From Sulfolobus sp. A20 (GTDB lineage: Archaea; Thermoproteota; Thermoprotei_A; Sulfolobales; Sulfolobaceae), in contig NZ_CP017006.1 in the NCBI RefSeq assembly GCF_001719125.1, positions 868,001-932,000 on the forward strand: 64,000 nt of DNA, in the 5' to 3' direction. This document shows positions 41,069 through 51,250 of the stretch, piece by piece; the stretch's first letter is position 1; the number at the start of each line of letters is the position of its first letter. A model generated the notes under the pieces. It was not told the origin of the DNA, made no database searches, and saw only the letters and a program-made list of their open reading frames with translations. Made by a program: the position numbers and the translations under genes.

Positions 41069-41722
41069 GTGCAACTGAAGCACTATTTTCCTATTTTTGT
41101 TGATCTTTCAAACTTTAGAGTTCTAGTAGTGGGTGGCGGTAAAATTGGCAGTAAAAGAGCGTTAGAGTTTAGAAAATATGGTGCAAAAGTTGACGTTTTA
41201 AGTTTATCCTTTTCCGATGAATTGTATAACTCTGGTATAAATTTAATCAATAGCGACGCAAGGAATGTAAACTCTAATGACTTACAAAAATATGATATAA
41301 TTATAACGTGTACAAGCGATTTTAATTTAAATAAAGAACTTTGTGACTTAGCTAAGAGCTTAGGGAAACTCTGTAATAACCCTACAAATGTGGAAGACTC
41401 TAATTTTATAGTTCCTATATTTTATTCTGACGAGAATTATGAAATAGCCATCACGACAAGGGGTAAATCTAGTATTTTAGCGAAAGAGATCTTATCACAA
41501 ATTACAAAACAATTGAGAGAAAATATGGAAATAAAGAATTTACTAGACGCTATGTATAATGTTAAGTTAATGTTAAAAGATAACATAAAAGACTCATCAG
41601 TCAGATTTTCCTTATATCATGTTATTTATAACGATAGTATTTTTAGATCTTATGCATCTAAAGGTAATTTAGAGTATGCTTTAAAAAGAGCTGAGGAGAT
41701 AATAAATGCTTACAAACAATAG
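41069..41722 (+). CDS. Precorrin-2 dehydrogenase / siroheme synthase N-terminal type
   Basis: Begins [34 protein letters not shown]: a Rossmann fold with the GGGKIG nucleotide-binding loop typical of Met8/CysG-N. The [17 protein letters not shown] block follows near 120. It should oxidise precorrin-2 to sirohydrochlorin on the way to siroheme and, in archaea, heme. The GTG at 41069 starts at the conserved N-terminus; an upstream in-frame TTG at 41027 is less likely. It leads the tetrapyrrole operon and overlaps hemA by 17 nt. Confidence 0.82.
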   Translation: MQLKHYFPIFVDLSNFRVLVVGGGKIGSKRALEFRKYGAKVDVLSLSFSDELYNSGINLINSDARNVNSNDLQKYDIIITCTSDFNLNKELCDLAKSLGKLCNNPTNVEDSNFIVPIFYSDENYEIAITTRGKSSILAKEILSQITKQLRENMEIKNLLDAMYNVKLMLKDNIKDSSVRFSLYHVIYNDSIFRSYASKGNLEYALKRAEEIINAYKQ

Positions 41723-43004
41723 TGATTTTACAGAAAAATACTGTGGTATTATTTTCTCATATAAGACCGTCGGTATGAGCAACCTTCATTTCTATTATTT
41801 CAGAGAGTCCGAGATAAAGACTTTATCGAAAATGATAAGTTCAGAGTTAACAATATTGCAAACTTGTAATAGAGTAGAAATTTATCTATATGGCGAGAAA
41901 GCTAAAGATTTAGTGAATAATTTAGTTGAATACTTAAATAAGATTCATAATAAACCAATTGGAAACGAAGGATTAGTGTTATGTGGTAGAGAAGTTATTA
42001 AGCATCTATTTCAAGTGGCAAGTGGGATTGATTCAATTTCAATTGGAGAATACGAAATTCTCTCTCAGTTGAAGTCAACTATAGAAATGTTTGAGAAGTT
42101 AGGAATTAGTGGTAAATATTTAAGAATACTTTTTGAAAGGGCTATTAAGGTTGGTCGAGAAGTTAGGGAGAAAACAAAAATTTCAAGGGGTAAGGTAGGG
42201 ATATATTCTCTAGCTGTAGAAGAAGCGAAAAAGCGAATTGGAAATTTAAATGATAAGAAGGTTGGTGTGATAGGAGCTGGTGAGATGGGTAACAAGATAG
42301 TTAGAATATTATATAATGAGAGAGTAACCGATGTTACAATATTAAATAGAACGTTAGAAAAAGCTAAAATTCTTGCGTCTAAATACGGTTATAAATATGA
42401 TAATTTTGACTTGGATAAGGTATTTAATTTTGATGTTGTGTTTGTTGCAATTGAAAATAACTTTGGTAACAAAATAATGCAGAACTATTCTAACACACTA
42501 ATTGTAGATATTTCAGTGCCTCCTATATTTTATGGAAATAACGTTATAACTATAGAAGATCTTGAAAAAGCCTCTCATGAAAATTTGAAAATAAGGGAAG
42601 AAGAAATAAATAAGATTAATGAGATTATTGATGAGAAGGTGAATCAGTTTATATATGATTACAAGAAAGAGATATATAGTGAATTTATCTCAAAAATAAT
42701 GAGAAGAGTGGAAGAAATTAGAAGAACAGAGGTCAGTAGAGCTTATAAAGAACTTCAGAATATTGGTATTAATAACGACGAAGTGTTGGAAATTTTGAAT
42801 TTAATGACGAATTCAATGTTAAAGAAGGTTTTTCAACCTCTATTTGATAACGTGAGAATGATAATTTTTAATGATGAAGAATCGATTAACTACATTAACT
42901 TCTTAATTGATATATTTAAAGATGGCAACTTTTCCGGTAATAAGACCAAGAAGATTGAGGAAAAACAAGTTAATAAGGGATCTAGTAGCGGAAACTCAGC
43001 TTAG
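41706..43004 (+). CDS. hemA: Glutamyl-tRNA reductase
   Basis: This reduces Glu-tRNA to glutamate-1-semialdehyde, the first step of C5 tetrapyrrole synthesis. The catalytic Cys is in [13 protein letters not shown] (C54), followed by [15 protein letters not shown] and a NADPH Rossmann loop [12 protein letters not shown], then the long dimerisation helix. The C-terminal tail ([18 protein letters not shown]) is low complexity and lies over hemB in another frame. Confidence 0.95.
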   Translation: MLTNNSDFTEKYCGIIFSYKTVGMSNLHFYYFRESEIKTLSKMISSELTILQTCNRVEIYLYGEKAKDLVNNLVEYLNKIHNKPIGNEGLVLCGREVIKHLFQVASGIDSISIGEYEILSQLKSTIEMFEKLGISGKYLRILFERAIKVGREVREKTKISRGKVGIYSLAVEEAKKRIGNLNDKKVGVIGAGEMGNKIVRILYNERVTDVTILNRTLEKAKILASKYGYKYDNFDLDKVFNFDVVFVAIENNFGNKIMQNYSNTLIVDISVPPIFYGNNVITIEDLEKASHENLKIREEEINKINEIIDEKVNQFIYDYKKEIYSEFISKIMRRVEEIRRTEVSRAYKELQNIGINNDEVLEILNLMTNSMLKKVFQPLFDNVRMIIFNDEESINYINFLIDIFKDGNFSGNKTKKIEEKQVNKGSSSGNSA

Positions 43005-43932
43005 TAACACTGATCTAATATTACCTATTTTTGTTAAAGAGGGAATTAATGAACCTGAAGAAATCTCATCCATGCCAGGAGTAAGAAGATACCCCCTTAA
43101 TGATAAGCTTATAAATTTTATAGAGCAGAGTTATGAAAATGGTATTAGAAGTATCATCTTATTTGGGATTCCATCTTATAAAGATCATATAGCATCTTCT
43201 GCGTATGATAAAAATGGCATAATACAGATGGCATTAAGGATGATCAAGGAGACGTTCAAAGATAATTTAATTTTAATAACAGATGAATGCACAGACGAGT
43301 ATACTACGCATGGACATTGTGGTATAGTAAAGCAATGTAATTCGTCTTATATTATTGACAATGATGAAAGTTTAAAGGTTCACGCTAAGATAGCAATAAG
43401 TCAAGCGGAAGCTGGAGCAGATATAATAGCCCCTTCAAGTATGATGGATGGTGTAGTTGGGGCAATAAGAAGGGCTCTAGATGAAGCTGGTTTTTATGAT
43501 ACTCTAATCATGTCGTATAGCGTAAAGTATGCTTCAGTATTATATAGTCCCTTTAGGGACGCAGCTTACTCTAAACCAGCATTTGGAGATAGGAGAGGAT
43601 ATCAAATGGATCCAAGAAATGCATATGAGGGTCTTAAGGAAGCTAGACTAGATATTGAAGAGGGAGCTGATATTCTGATGGTAAAACCAGCCCATACCTA
43701 TTTAGATGTCATCAGAATAGTAAAATCTACTTTCCCTGAATATCCCCTTGCCGCCTATCATGTAAGCGGAGAATATAGTATGATAAAAGCTGCAGCAATT
43801 AACGGTTGGATCGATGAGAAGATGGTAGTTCTTGAAATAACTACAGCTATTAAGAGAGCCGGTGCTGATTTCATAATCACCTATTACGCGAATGATATAG
43901 CTAATTGGATAAAGGAAGGTGTACCATTTTGA
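42922..43932 (+). CDS. hemB: Delta-aminolevulinic acid dehydratase
   Basis: Makes porphobilinogen from two 5-aminolevulinate molecules. Starts [20 protein letters not shown]; Schiff-base lysines lie in MSYSVKYAS and [10 protein letters not shown]. The metal site is [14 protein letters not shown], with two of the three zinc Cys and Asp at the third. The ATG at 42922 is inside hemA by 83 nt. Its stop TGA overlaps the TTG start of hemL. Confidence 0.95.
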   Translation: MATFPVIRPRRLRKNKLIRDLVAETQLSNTDLILPIFVKEGINEPEEISSMPGVRRYPLNDKLINFIEQSYENGIRSIILFGIPSYKDHIASSAYDKNGIIQMALRMIKETFKDNLILITDECTDEYTTHGHCGIVKQCNSSYIIDNDESLKVHAKIAISQAEAGADIIAPSSMMDGVVGAIRRALDEAGFYDTLIMSYSVKYASVLYSPFRDAAYSKPAFGDRRGYQMDPRNAYEGLKEARLDIEEGADILMVKPAHTYLDVIRIVKSTFPEYPLAAYHVSGEYSMIKAAAINGWIDEKMVVLEITTAIKRAGADFIITYYANDIANWIKEGVPF

Positions 43933-45188
43933 CGACTAGTGAGGAATTATGGGATGAGGCAAATCATCTTTTTGCTGGAGGAGTTAATAGCCCAGTTAGA
44001 GCTTCAGTAAAACCTTATCCTTTCTTTGTAGATAGAGGCAAAGGTGCATTTCTTTACACTGTGGATGGAAATAAATTAATTGACTATGTATTAGGTTATG
44101 GTCCACTAATTTTAGGTCATTCTCCAGATACAATTAAACAAAAAATAATAGAGCAAGTAGAAAAAGGTTGGTTATTTGGTACCCCTTCTAAAGCAGAGAT
44201 TGAATTGGCTAAAAAAATAATAAAACATATAGCTTCAGCACAAAAAGTAAGATTTGTCAATAGTGGAACAGAAGCCACGATGGCCGCAATTAGATTAGCT
44301 AGAGGTTACACAAAGAGAGATAAAATTCTAAAATTTAGCGGAAACTATCATGGAGCACATGACTATGTATTAGTTGAGGCTGGAAGTGCAGCAAGCGAGT
44401 ATAATATTATTTTATCCGACGGTATTCCAAAAAATATTGCGGAAATGGTTGAAATATGTGAGTATAATGACATAGAATGTGTAGATAAGAAAATAAGGAA
44501 AGAAGATATTGCAGCTGTAATATTAGAACCTATCATGGGAAATGCTGGTGTAATATTGCCAGACATTGAATTCCTTAAAGGGATAAGAGAGTTAACTAAA
44601 GCCTATGGCTCTCTTCTTATTTTTGACGAGGTAATAACTGGGTTCAGAGTAGATATAGGGGGTGCTCAAAAATTATTTCAAGTTTATCCAGATATTACTA
44701 CTCTAGGTAAGATAATTGGTGGTGGGCTTCCAATTGGTTGTATCGCAGGGAGAGAGGATATAATAGATAACTTCACTCCAGCTGGAAAGGTCTTTAATGC
44801 TGGTACATTTAACGCTAATCCTCTTTCTATGGTTGCAGGTATCGCAACTATAGAGGAGTTAGAGAAAGGGTATCCTTATAATATAGCCAATAAGGCAGTT
44901 AAAGCTATTGTAGAGGAATTAGAGACTATGATAAAAGTTAAACATAAGATAAATTATATCGCAAGTATGTTTCAAATCTTCATAGGCGTTGAAAATGTGA
45001 GGAATTATTCTGAGGCGAGAATGGCTAATAAGGAAACTTATATAAAACTCCATAATCTCCTACTGAAGGAGGGAGTATTTATACCACCTAGTCAATTTGA
45101 GACAATATTTACGTCTGCATCACATGATGATGATATTATAAATCAAACTATATATAAATTGAAAAAAATTATAAGTGAGTTAATTTGA
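43929..45188 (+). CDS. hemL: Glutamate-1-semialdehyde 2,1-aminomutase
   Basis: Class III aminotransferase fold. [13 protein letters not shown] at the N-terminus, [12 protein letters not shown] for PLP phosphate, [10 protein letters not shown] and the PLP lysine in [14 protein letters not shown] (about residue 260). Converts the HemA product to 5-aminolevulinate. Start is TTG at 43929 (TTGA overlap with hemB) with GGTG seven bases upstream; frame is open to 43905. Confidence 0.95.
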   Translation: MTTSEELWDEANHLFAGGVNSPVRASVKPYPFFVDRGKGAFLYTVDGNKLIDYVLGYGPLILGHSPDTIKQKIIEQVEKGWLFGTPSKAEIELAKKIIKHIASAQKVRFVNSGTEATMAAIRLARGYTKRDKILKFSGNYHGAHDYVLVEAGSAASEYNIILSDGIPKNIAEMVEICEYNDIECVDKKIRKEDIAAVILEPIMGNAGVILPDIEFLKGIRELTKAYGSLLIFDEVITGFRVDIGGAQKLFQVYPDITTLGKIIGGGLPIGCIAGREDIIDNFTPAGKVFNAGTFNANPLSMVAGIATIEELEKGYPYNIANKAVKAIVEELETMIKVKHKINYIASMFQIFIGVENVRNYSEARMANKETYIKLHNLLLKEGVFIPPSQFETIFTSASHDDDIINQTIYKLKKIISELI

Positions 45189-46069
45189 AAAAAATAAAAA
45201 TAGCTACTAGAGGATCTAGACTTAGTTTAATTCAAGTTGATATGGTAGGTCAAGCTTTAAATAAGTTAGGTATTGAGTATGATATAATCAAGGTGAAAAC
45301 CAAAGCGGATCTGTTCATGAATGAGCCATTATATAAATTAGGTAAAGGTGTTTTTGAAAGAGAAGTAAATGAAGCGGTTGTTAAAGGAGAGGCTAATGTT
45401 GCGGTTCACAGTATGAAAGATTTGCCTTCAGAGCTGCATCCGGATCTTGAAATATTTGGTGTATTAAAGAGAGACTCTCCATATGATGTTCTTATTTCAA
45501 AGAAGGGCATAAGAGAGCTGCAAAGCGGTGCAATAATAGGCACTAGTAGTTTGAGACGAAAGAATTTCATTACTTTCTTGAGGGGCGATATTATTGTTAA
45601 AGATCTTAGGGGTAATGTAGATACTAGGATTAAAAAATACCTTATGGGAGAATATAATGGCATAATCTTGGCTGAAGCTTCCTTATTACGTTTAAAAATA
45701 GATGTAACATACCATAGACTTAACGTATTTGATTTTACACCAGAACCTAACCAAGGGATAGTCGCTATAATAGGTAGGAAAAAAGATATTGAGCTAAAGA
45801 AAATGTTTGATGAGATCTCTGACTACGATACTTTAGACGAGGCCTTAGCTGAGAGAGAAGCTATTAATATCGTAGGAGGAGGGTGCCATTCACCAGTTGG
45901 TGTACTTTTCAGAAAATATGGGAAAGAGCTATTTGGCATAGCCAGTTATAGTGATGGAAAAAGGAAAATCACCGTAAGTATAAGTAAATCGAACGATCCA
46001 AAATTAGTTGGGAAAGAATTAGGTAACGCCTTGAGGAGAGAGATGAAGAATGAAGGTATTGTTTTTTAG
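45185..46069 (+). CDS. hemC: Porphobilinogen deaminase
   Basis: Polymerises four porphobilinogens to hydroxymethylbilane. [19 protein letters not shown] at the N-terminus, [11 protein letters not shown] and [11 protein letters not shown] in the middle, and [12 protein letters not shown] carrying the Cys that holds the dipyrromethane cofactor (about residue 240). TTG start coupled to the hemL stop (TTGA). Confidence 0.95.
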   Translation: MKKIKIATRGSRLSLIQVDMVGQALNKLGIEYDIIKVKTKADLFMNEPLYKLGKGVFEREVNEAVVKGEANVAVHSMKDLPSELHPDLEIFGVLKRDSPYDVLISKKGIRELQSGAIIGTSSLRRKNFITFLRGDIIVKDLRGNVDTRIKKYLMGEYNGIILAEASLLRLKIDVTYHRLNVFDFTPEPNQGIVAIIGRKKDIELKKMFDEISDYDTLDEALAEREAINIVGGGCHSPVGVLFRKYGKELFGIASYSDGKRKITVSISKSNDPKLVGKELGNALRREMKNEGIVF

Positions 46070-46754
46070 GCCCGAAAGTGATGGAGAAGATACTTATAAT
46101 TTTAATACTACAATAAATGGTATAGAAATAATTAATATTCCATTGTTTAAAGTAGAATGTATACAATATAACTTACCAGAAGACGTTGAAATGTTCGATG
46201 CCTTAGCGTTTACAAGTAGGAATGCTGTACGATGTTTTAAAGATGTCAACCTAATTAAAGATCTAAAAGTTTACGCTATAGGAGATGAGACGGCTATTTC
46301 TATTAAAGAGAGATTTGGTATATGTCCAATAGTTCCTAAAAAATTTACCAGTATGGAATTGGCTGAAAAAATACTTAGGGATGGAGTTAGGACTCTTATA
46401 GCTGTAAGGAGTAAATTAGCTAATAACGATATGAGAAAGACTCTAGAGAATAAGATTAGGTATATAGAAGTTTATGATTACGATTTATCTACAATATATA
46501 ATAATATAGAATTGGCTGGGAAGTTGATTAGTAATTGTGAAGTAGATGGGATTGCTATAACTAGTTCATCTATCGCAAGAGTTATTGCTAAATATATAAA
46601 TAAAGAATGTATGACAAAAATATTTAGTATTGGACCGGTTACTTCACGAGTTTTGATAGAGATTGTAGGCGAGGCAAAAATAATAGAGAGTAAAACGCAT
46701 TCTATATCTGGTATTTTAGAAACTATTGTTAAGGTGATGGGTAACAATGGATGA
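46050..46754 (+). CDS. hemD: Uroporphyrinogen-III synthase
   Basis: Closes and inverts ring D. The sequence is weakly conserved in the family, but [27 protein letters not shown] and [15 protein letters not shown] fit the two-lobed HemD fold, and position in the operon after hemC (20-nt overlap) supports it. 234 aa, ATG start. Confidence 0.85.
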   Translation: MKVLFFRPESDGEDTYNFNTTINGIEIINIPLFKVECIQYNLPEDVEMFDALAFTSRNAVRCFKDVNLIKDLKVYAIGDETAISIKERFGICPIVPKKFTSMELAEKILRDGVRTLIAVRSKLANNDMRKTLENKIRYIEVYDYDLSTIYNNIELAGKLISNCEVDGIAITSSSIARVIAKYINKECMTKIFSIGPVTSRVLIEIVGEAKIIESKTHSISGILETIVKVMGNNG

Positions 46755-47004
46755 CGTTAGGAGCTTAACACTTAAGGTTCTTCGTAGTATTGATCCAGAT
46801 ATAATCGAAGATACACTTCAAATTAAGTATTATCAAAGTTTTAAAGATAGATTTGATGTATTCGGTGAATTCCAAAATAAAATAGGGCTCTTTGAATTTG
46901 CTATAAGCTTCGATAAAAAGGGTAATCTAAAGAGAAAACATATAAATATGATAAGTCCTAAAAATTTGAGGAGTGATTTAGAGAAGAAGATTTATAAAAA
47001 ATAG
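46747..47004 (+). CDS. Small conserved-type protein at the end of the hem operon
   Basis: 85 aa beginning [24 protein letters not shown], followed by FDVFGEFQNKIGLFEFAISFDKKGN, a strand-rich charged middle, and a Lys-rich C-terminus. No family recognised. It overlaps hemD by eight nt and precedes the phosphatase-superfamily gene by ten nt, so it belongs to the same transcript. Confidence 0.6.
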   Translation: MDDVRSLTLKVLRSIDPDIIEDTLQIKYYQSFKDRFDVFGEFQNKIGLFEFAISFDKKGNLKRKHINMISPKNLRSDLEKKIYKK

Positions 47005-47014
47005 GTGCTTACTA

Positions 47015-48634
47015 TTGAAGATATTATTAGCGATAGTTGATGGAATGAGTTATCATATTTTTGAACAATTCAGATATAATTTATCTGATATAAATAAATT
47101 AGTAGAAGATGGCAGTTATGGCAAATTAGAGAGTGTTTTCCCAGCAATAACGCCCGTAGCTTTAGCCTCATTATTTACTGGCAAGTTACCCAAAAATCAT
47201 GGTGTTACGTCTCCGAAGATTTTTGTTAAGGGAAGTAGCCTTAGTAAGCCTTTATCAGCCTACAGTAGTTATTCGTTAAAAGCTGACCCAGTTTGGTACT
47301 TACTAGCAAAGAACGGCTATAAAGTAATAGTGCTTACTGCACCTCAAGCTCTTCCCGATAAGTGGAATATGAATAATTTAATATTATTTGATCCTTATAA
47401 AGCAAAAATCAAGGAATGCAGTAAAGGCTATATTATAAATCCTGGGGAGAATGATGTATTAGGCGTTAAGATTAGTGTAAAGATCGAAGGTAAGTATATT
47501 ATAAGACTTACTGATGTCGATAATAACACTCTTGAGTTTACCTTGGAAAAGAACGAATGGACAAAGCCTATAGAGATAACAATGTTATGTAAGGATAAGA
47601 GAGTTAAAGGTAATTTTAGATTAAAAGGTTTAGATAATTATATATACATGGCGCCTCCTTCATTTCTTACTACATTGTGGTCAAATAATTACAATTTAGC
47701 TGAAGAAGTTTGGAATAATGTAGTTTCACAGTATGGTATGCTTTTGGATGGAGATTATCTCTCGTTAAAGTCTAAAGTCATTACATTTAAGGAGTACTTT
47801 GAAACATTGAGGTTCGCTTATGAATTCTTTTACAATTATTCTCTTTATTTACTTGGTAAATATGATTGGGATTTCGCTATAACTTATTTACCTATAGTAG
47901 ATAACATTCAGCATCTTTTATATGGTGTGGACGATTCTAGATCATTGGATCATATTTTCGAAGTGTATAAGTTAGCAAGTAATTTTATTACTGCTCATAT
48001 ATCAGTGGCTGATAACATTATTATATGCTCTGATCATGGTATCAGAAAAGTAAAGAAGAGAGTGTACTTAAATAAGGTGCTTGAAAAACTTAATGTTTTG
48101 AAGGTTAATGGCGATAAAATAGATTGGAAAAGGACAAAGGCTTATTATGGAGGAGGCGGAATTGTAAGGATAAATCTTAGAAATAGAGAAAAATATGGAA
48201 TAGTAAATAAAAACGAATTTAGTAAATTGGTTAAATATATAACTTACAATCTAGAGAGATTAGAAGATCAAATAACAAGAGAGAAAATCCTAACTGTAAT
48301 ATATTCTAATGAATCTCCGGCTGGGGATAGAGAAGGAGATATAATAATAGCTGGGGTTAACCCGCGTTACTCAATATCTACAGCTATAGAGAAGGAAGAA
48401 ATATTGGAAGATGTAATACCATATTTTACTATTACGGCAGATCATGGATATTATAAGGACGAAGATATGGAAGGTATAGTCATATTTTATGGTAAGTTAT
48501 TTAGAAAAGGTAAATTAACTAATGCAAAAATAATCGATGTTATGCCAACAATTTTAAAAATCTTTGGAATTAATATTAAAGCTGACGGCAGAATTTTAAA
48601 CGAGGTTTTCAAAAATAGTTTTAATCATACCTAG
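47015..48634 (+). CDS. Alkaline-phosphatase-superfamily hydrolase (nucleotide pyrophosphatase/phosphodiesterase-like)
   Basis: LLAIVDGMSYHIF (first metal Asp), the nucleophile Thr in VFPAITPVALASLFTGKLPKNHG, and IICSDHGIRK and TADHGYYKDED metal His/Asp motifs show the alkaline phosphatase superfamily fold, closest to type I phosphodiesterases. An insert between residues 100 and 260 is unassigned. No signal peptide, so probably cytosolic. TTG start with GGTG upstream. Substrate unknown. Confidence 0.75.
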   Translation: MKILLAIVDGMSYHIFEQFRYNLSDINKLVEDGSYGKLESVFPAITPVALASLFTGKLPKNHGVTSPKIFVKGSSLSKPLSAYSSYSLKADPVWYLLAKNGYKVIVLTAPQALPDKWNMNNLILFDPYKAKIKECSKGYIINPGENDVLGVKISVKIEGKYIIRLTDVDNNTLEFTLEKNEWTKPIEITMLCKDKRVKGNFRLKGLDNYIYMAPPSFLTTLWSNNYNLAEEVWNNVVSQYGMLLDGDYLSLKSKVITFKEYFETLRFAYEFFYNYSLYLLGKYDWDFAITYLPIVDNIQHLLYGVDDSRSLDHIFEVYKLASNFITAHISVADNIIICSDHGIRKVKKRVYLNKVLEKLNVLKVNGDKIDWKRTKAYYGGGGIVRINLRNREKYGIVNKNEFSKLVKYITYNLERLEDQITREKILTVIYSNESPAGDREGDIIIAGVNPRYSISTAIEKEEILEDVIPYFTITADHGYYKDEDMEGIVIFYGKLFRKGKLTNAKIIDVMPTILKIFGINIKADGRILNEVFKNSFNHT

Positions 48635-48663
48635 TAAAGTATAAAGATAGAGGGTATTATACA

Positions 48664-50112
48664 TTGAATTTGCCATTGGTTTTAAGTAAAAGACATAGAA
48701 GAATAAGAAGTATAAAGGATTGTGAACCTGGACTTCCATATACTGAAATTATATCAAATGAAGGACAAAGGATCAACTTGTGTAAATCGCTCGAGTATAC
48801 CCAAGACAGTTCAAGAATTCCTTCGTTACCCATAAATAATGATGTAATTCATAGTAAACTGCTAAGGATGTTTCCGGAATTAGTAAAAATTTACTCAAAA
48901 CATATAATTAATTTACCAACTAAATTTATTCTTAATGAAAATGAGGTCTCTAAAGTTGAGGAAATTCGTGTTGATTCGTTAATAATTGGTGGTGGAACGT
49001 CAGCCTTAGGAGCGCTATCCGAATTATCAGGTAAGGAAAGAGTGTTAATGATAACTGCAGAGGTACTGGGTAACTTAAGAAACGAGAATATGCCATTACC
49101 CCAAACAAATAGAGAAGATTTCATTAAAATATTAAATAGTATTATTAAGGATAATAAAGATAAAATAATTGAAGGAATTCTTCTGGGCAAGTTTGACGAA
49201 GGAATAGCTTTTAGGACAAATGGCAGGATACTTATAGTTAATTCAAACAGAGTTTTCTTAGCTACTGGTGGTAGATATATTCCTCCGATCTTCTCTGGTA
49301 ATGACACGCCGGGGGTAATATCTAAGAACTTGTACTTCCGTTTAAGAGAGAAGATTAATAGAATAGAAGTAGTTGGCAATAGTGATGATGCGGTAAGAGT
49401 ATTATTGAGTGTTAATGACTCTAAAAAAATATTAATAAATAATGGTATATTATTTCTATCCAAGTATTATAGAGAGTTAATTGAGAGTATTGGTATAGAA
49501 ATTCTAAAAACAAAAACCTTAAGAGTACATAGAACAAGTGATGGATTACAGATTTTTACTGATGAAAAACAGTTTTATTCTGATGCTCTAGTTTATGCAG
49601 TGATTAAGCAGCCTAAAGTTGACCATGCTTATAATATCGGTCTGTCATACAGTTTTGATAAATATTTGCATATCTATATGCCTAATCACTCAATTGAGGG
49701 TAAAGCAAATGAAAATGTTTACATTATTGGAGGAATGAGGGGAATATCCGATGAATATACCTCCTTTCTAAGCGGGAAAGCTAGTGTGAATTCAAAGTAT
49801 CTAGACGAATTTATAGATAATATGAAAACATATAACTATATCTTCAATTATTATGATAATAGCTTTATTGTTAATTCGTCTCCATACTTATACGGAGATA
49901 GCGGATATGTTTGTGAATGTGAAGATGTAACATATGATCAAGTAAATAGGAAGATAAAAGATGGATTTAATAGTGTAGAGGAAATAAAAAGGGTCACCGG
50001 TTTAGGTACAGGAGAATGTCAAGGCAAAATTTGTACTTATATAGTGGGTAGTATTACTAAGTCTGAAAATCTGATAACTTTTAGATCCCCGTTGTATAGA
50101 TTGGTGATATAA
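48664..50112 (+). CDS. FAD-dependent dehydrogenase alpha subunit with BFD-like [2Fe-2S] end
   Basis: VDSLIIGGGTSALGALSEL (about residue 103) is the FAD Rossmann motif; RVFLATGGRYIPP and a second nucleotide site EVVGNSDDAV follow. The last 70 residues carry VCECEDVTYDQV and GLGTGECQGKICTYIVG, the four Cys of a bacterioferritin-associated-ferredoxin-type cluster. This resembles the alpha subunits of heteromeric sarcosine/proline/opine dehydrogenases. It pairs with the DAO-family gene one nt downstream. Confidence 0.78.
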   Translation: MNLPLVLSKRHRRIRSIKDCEPGLPYTEIISNEGQRINLCKSLEYTQDSSRIPSLPINNDVIHSKLLRMFPELVKIYSKHIINLPTKFILNENEVSKVEEIRVDSLIIGGGTSALGALSELSGKERVLMITAEVLGNLRNENMPLPQTNREDFIKILNSIIKDNKDKIIEGILLGKFDEGIAFRTNGRILIVNSNRVFLATGGRYIPPIFSGNDTPGVISKNLYFRLREKINRIEVVGNSDDAVRVLLSVNDSKKILINNGILFLSKYYRELIESIGIEILKTKTLRVHRTSDGLQIFTDEKQFYSDALVYAVIKQPKVDHAYNIGLSYSFDKYLHIYMPNHSIEGKANENVYIIGGMRGISDEYTSFLSGKASVNSKYLDEFIDNMKTYNYIFNYYDNSFIVNSSPYLYGDSGYVCECEDVTYDQVNRKIKDGFNSVEEIKRVTGLGTGECQGKICTYIVGSITKSENLITFRSPLYRLVI

Positions 50113-50113
50113 T

Positions 50114-51232
50114 ATGACGTTCTTAATAGTAGGAGCAGGTTCTCATGGTTTAAGTCTAGCATACCATTTAGTAAAGAAAGGATTTAATAAAAATGACATT
50201 TATATCGTAGAATGGAAACGTATAGGCTACGGTTCAAGTAGTAGGAACGCTAGTAGATATAGGTATCATTTTTACAGCAAGGAGAACGTTGAATATGCTA
50301 TAGATGCAATAAATTATCTAAAGAGACATTCTAAAGAATTAGTATATAATCCATTATTAGTTAGAACTGGCTATTTATGGCTAATAAAGAATGAGAGTTT
50401 ATATGAACAATTTAAGAAATTAGATGCTATATGGAAAGGCTACCATATTGGAGGTAAATTCATAGAATGTGAAAAATACAGATTTATAAAATTTGACGGA
50501 ATATGCTACTTAGCTCCTCAAGATGGTTCATTTCATCATGATTATATCCTATATAGCTATTATTATAGTATTAAGAATAGTGTTAATTTTATTTATGATA
50601 AGATAAGCTTAATACAAATAAATAACGGAAAGGTAAAGGGAGTTAGGCTTAGTAATGGAAAGGAGATTCATGTCGATAACGTAATAATTACTGCAGGCGC
50701 TTGGTCAAGCGAGCTACTTTCAACTGTAGGTATTAGTTTACCTATATATCCTGAGCTAAAAGAAATATATATAACAGAACCCTTAAGATACTTGATAGAG
50801 CCTCTAGTAATAGATCCTGAAAATCAGATATACTTCTCTCAGACTTTGAAAGGGGAAATAATTGGTGGATTAGAAGATAAGCGTGAATATGGCTTTCATG
50901 AATTTACAGTTTCGCTTAAAAATACAATAAAATATCTTAGATCATTGAAGGAGATCGTTTACGGAATAGAAGGAATTGGAATACTTAGAGGATGGTCTGG
51001 ATATTATGAGATGACGCCAGATAGTTCTCATATTATGGGTTTCTCAAATCATTGGCCCGAGGGACTTTACATAGATGCTGGGTATAGTGGACACGGTATG
51101 ATGTTTGCTCCTTTCTCCGGAAAAATTATGGCTGAGTTTTTAGCTGATAATGTTAAAAATAAATATTTGGATATTTTCTCCCCAGAAAGGTTCAATTTAC
51201 ATAGATTGATAAACGAGAATCTAGTAATTTAA
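50114..51232 (+). CDS. DAO-family FAD dehydrogenase beta subunit
   Basis: MTFLIVGAGSHGLSLAYHLVKKG is the N-terminal FAD-binding GxGxxG motif; ITAGAWSS and GGLEDKREYGF and the C-terminal DAGYSGHGMMFAP match the D-amino-acid oxidase/sarcosine oxidase family. Follows the alpha subunit by one nt, so the two form a heteromeric amino-acid or N-methyl-amino-acid dehydrogenase; substrate not predicted. Confidence 0.78.
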   Translation: MTFLIVGAGSHGLSLAYHLVKKGFNKNDIYIVEWKRIGYGSSSRNASRYRYHFYSKENVEYAIDAINYLKRHSKELVYNPLLVRTGYLWLIKNESLYEQFKKLDAIWKGYHIGGKFIECEKYRFIKFDGICYLAPQDGSFHHDYILYSYYYSIKNSVNFIYDKISLIQINNGKVKGVRLSNGKEIHVDNVIITAGAWSSELLSTVGISLPIYPELKEIYITEPLRYLIEPLVIDPENQIYFSQTLKGEIIGGLEDKREYGFHEFTVSLKNTIKYLRSLKEIVYGIEGIGILRGWSGYYEMTPDSSHIMGFSNHWPEGLYIDAGYSGHGMMFAPFSGKIMAEFLADNVKNKYLDIFSPERFNLHRLINENLVI

Positions 51233-51250
51233 CTTTAAAGTCCCTTATTT

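Noticed and set aside
48891-49463. 190-aa minus-strand ORF within the FAD dehydrogenase alpha gene
   Set aside because: Shadow frame; residues mirror the Lys/Ile/Asn-rich sense strand and carry no motif.
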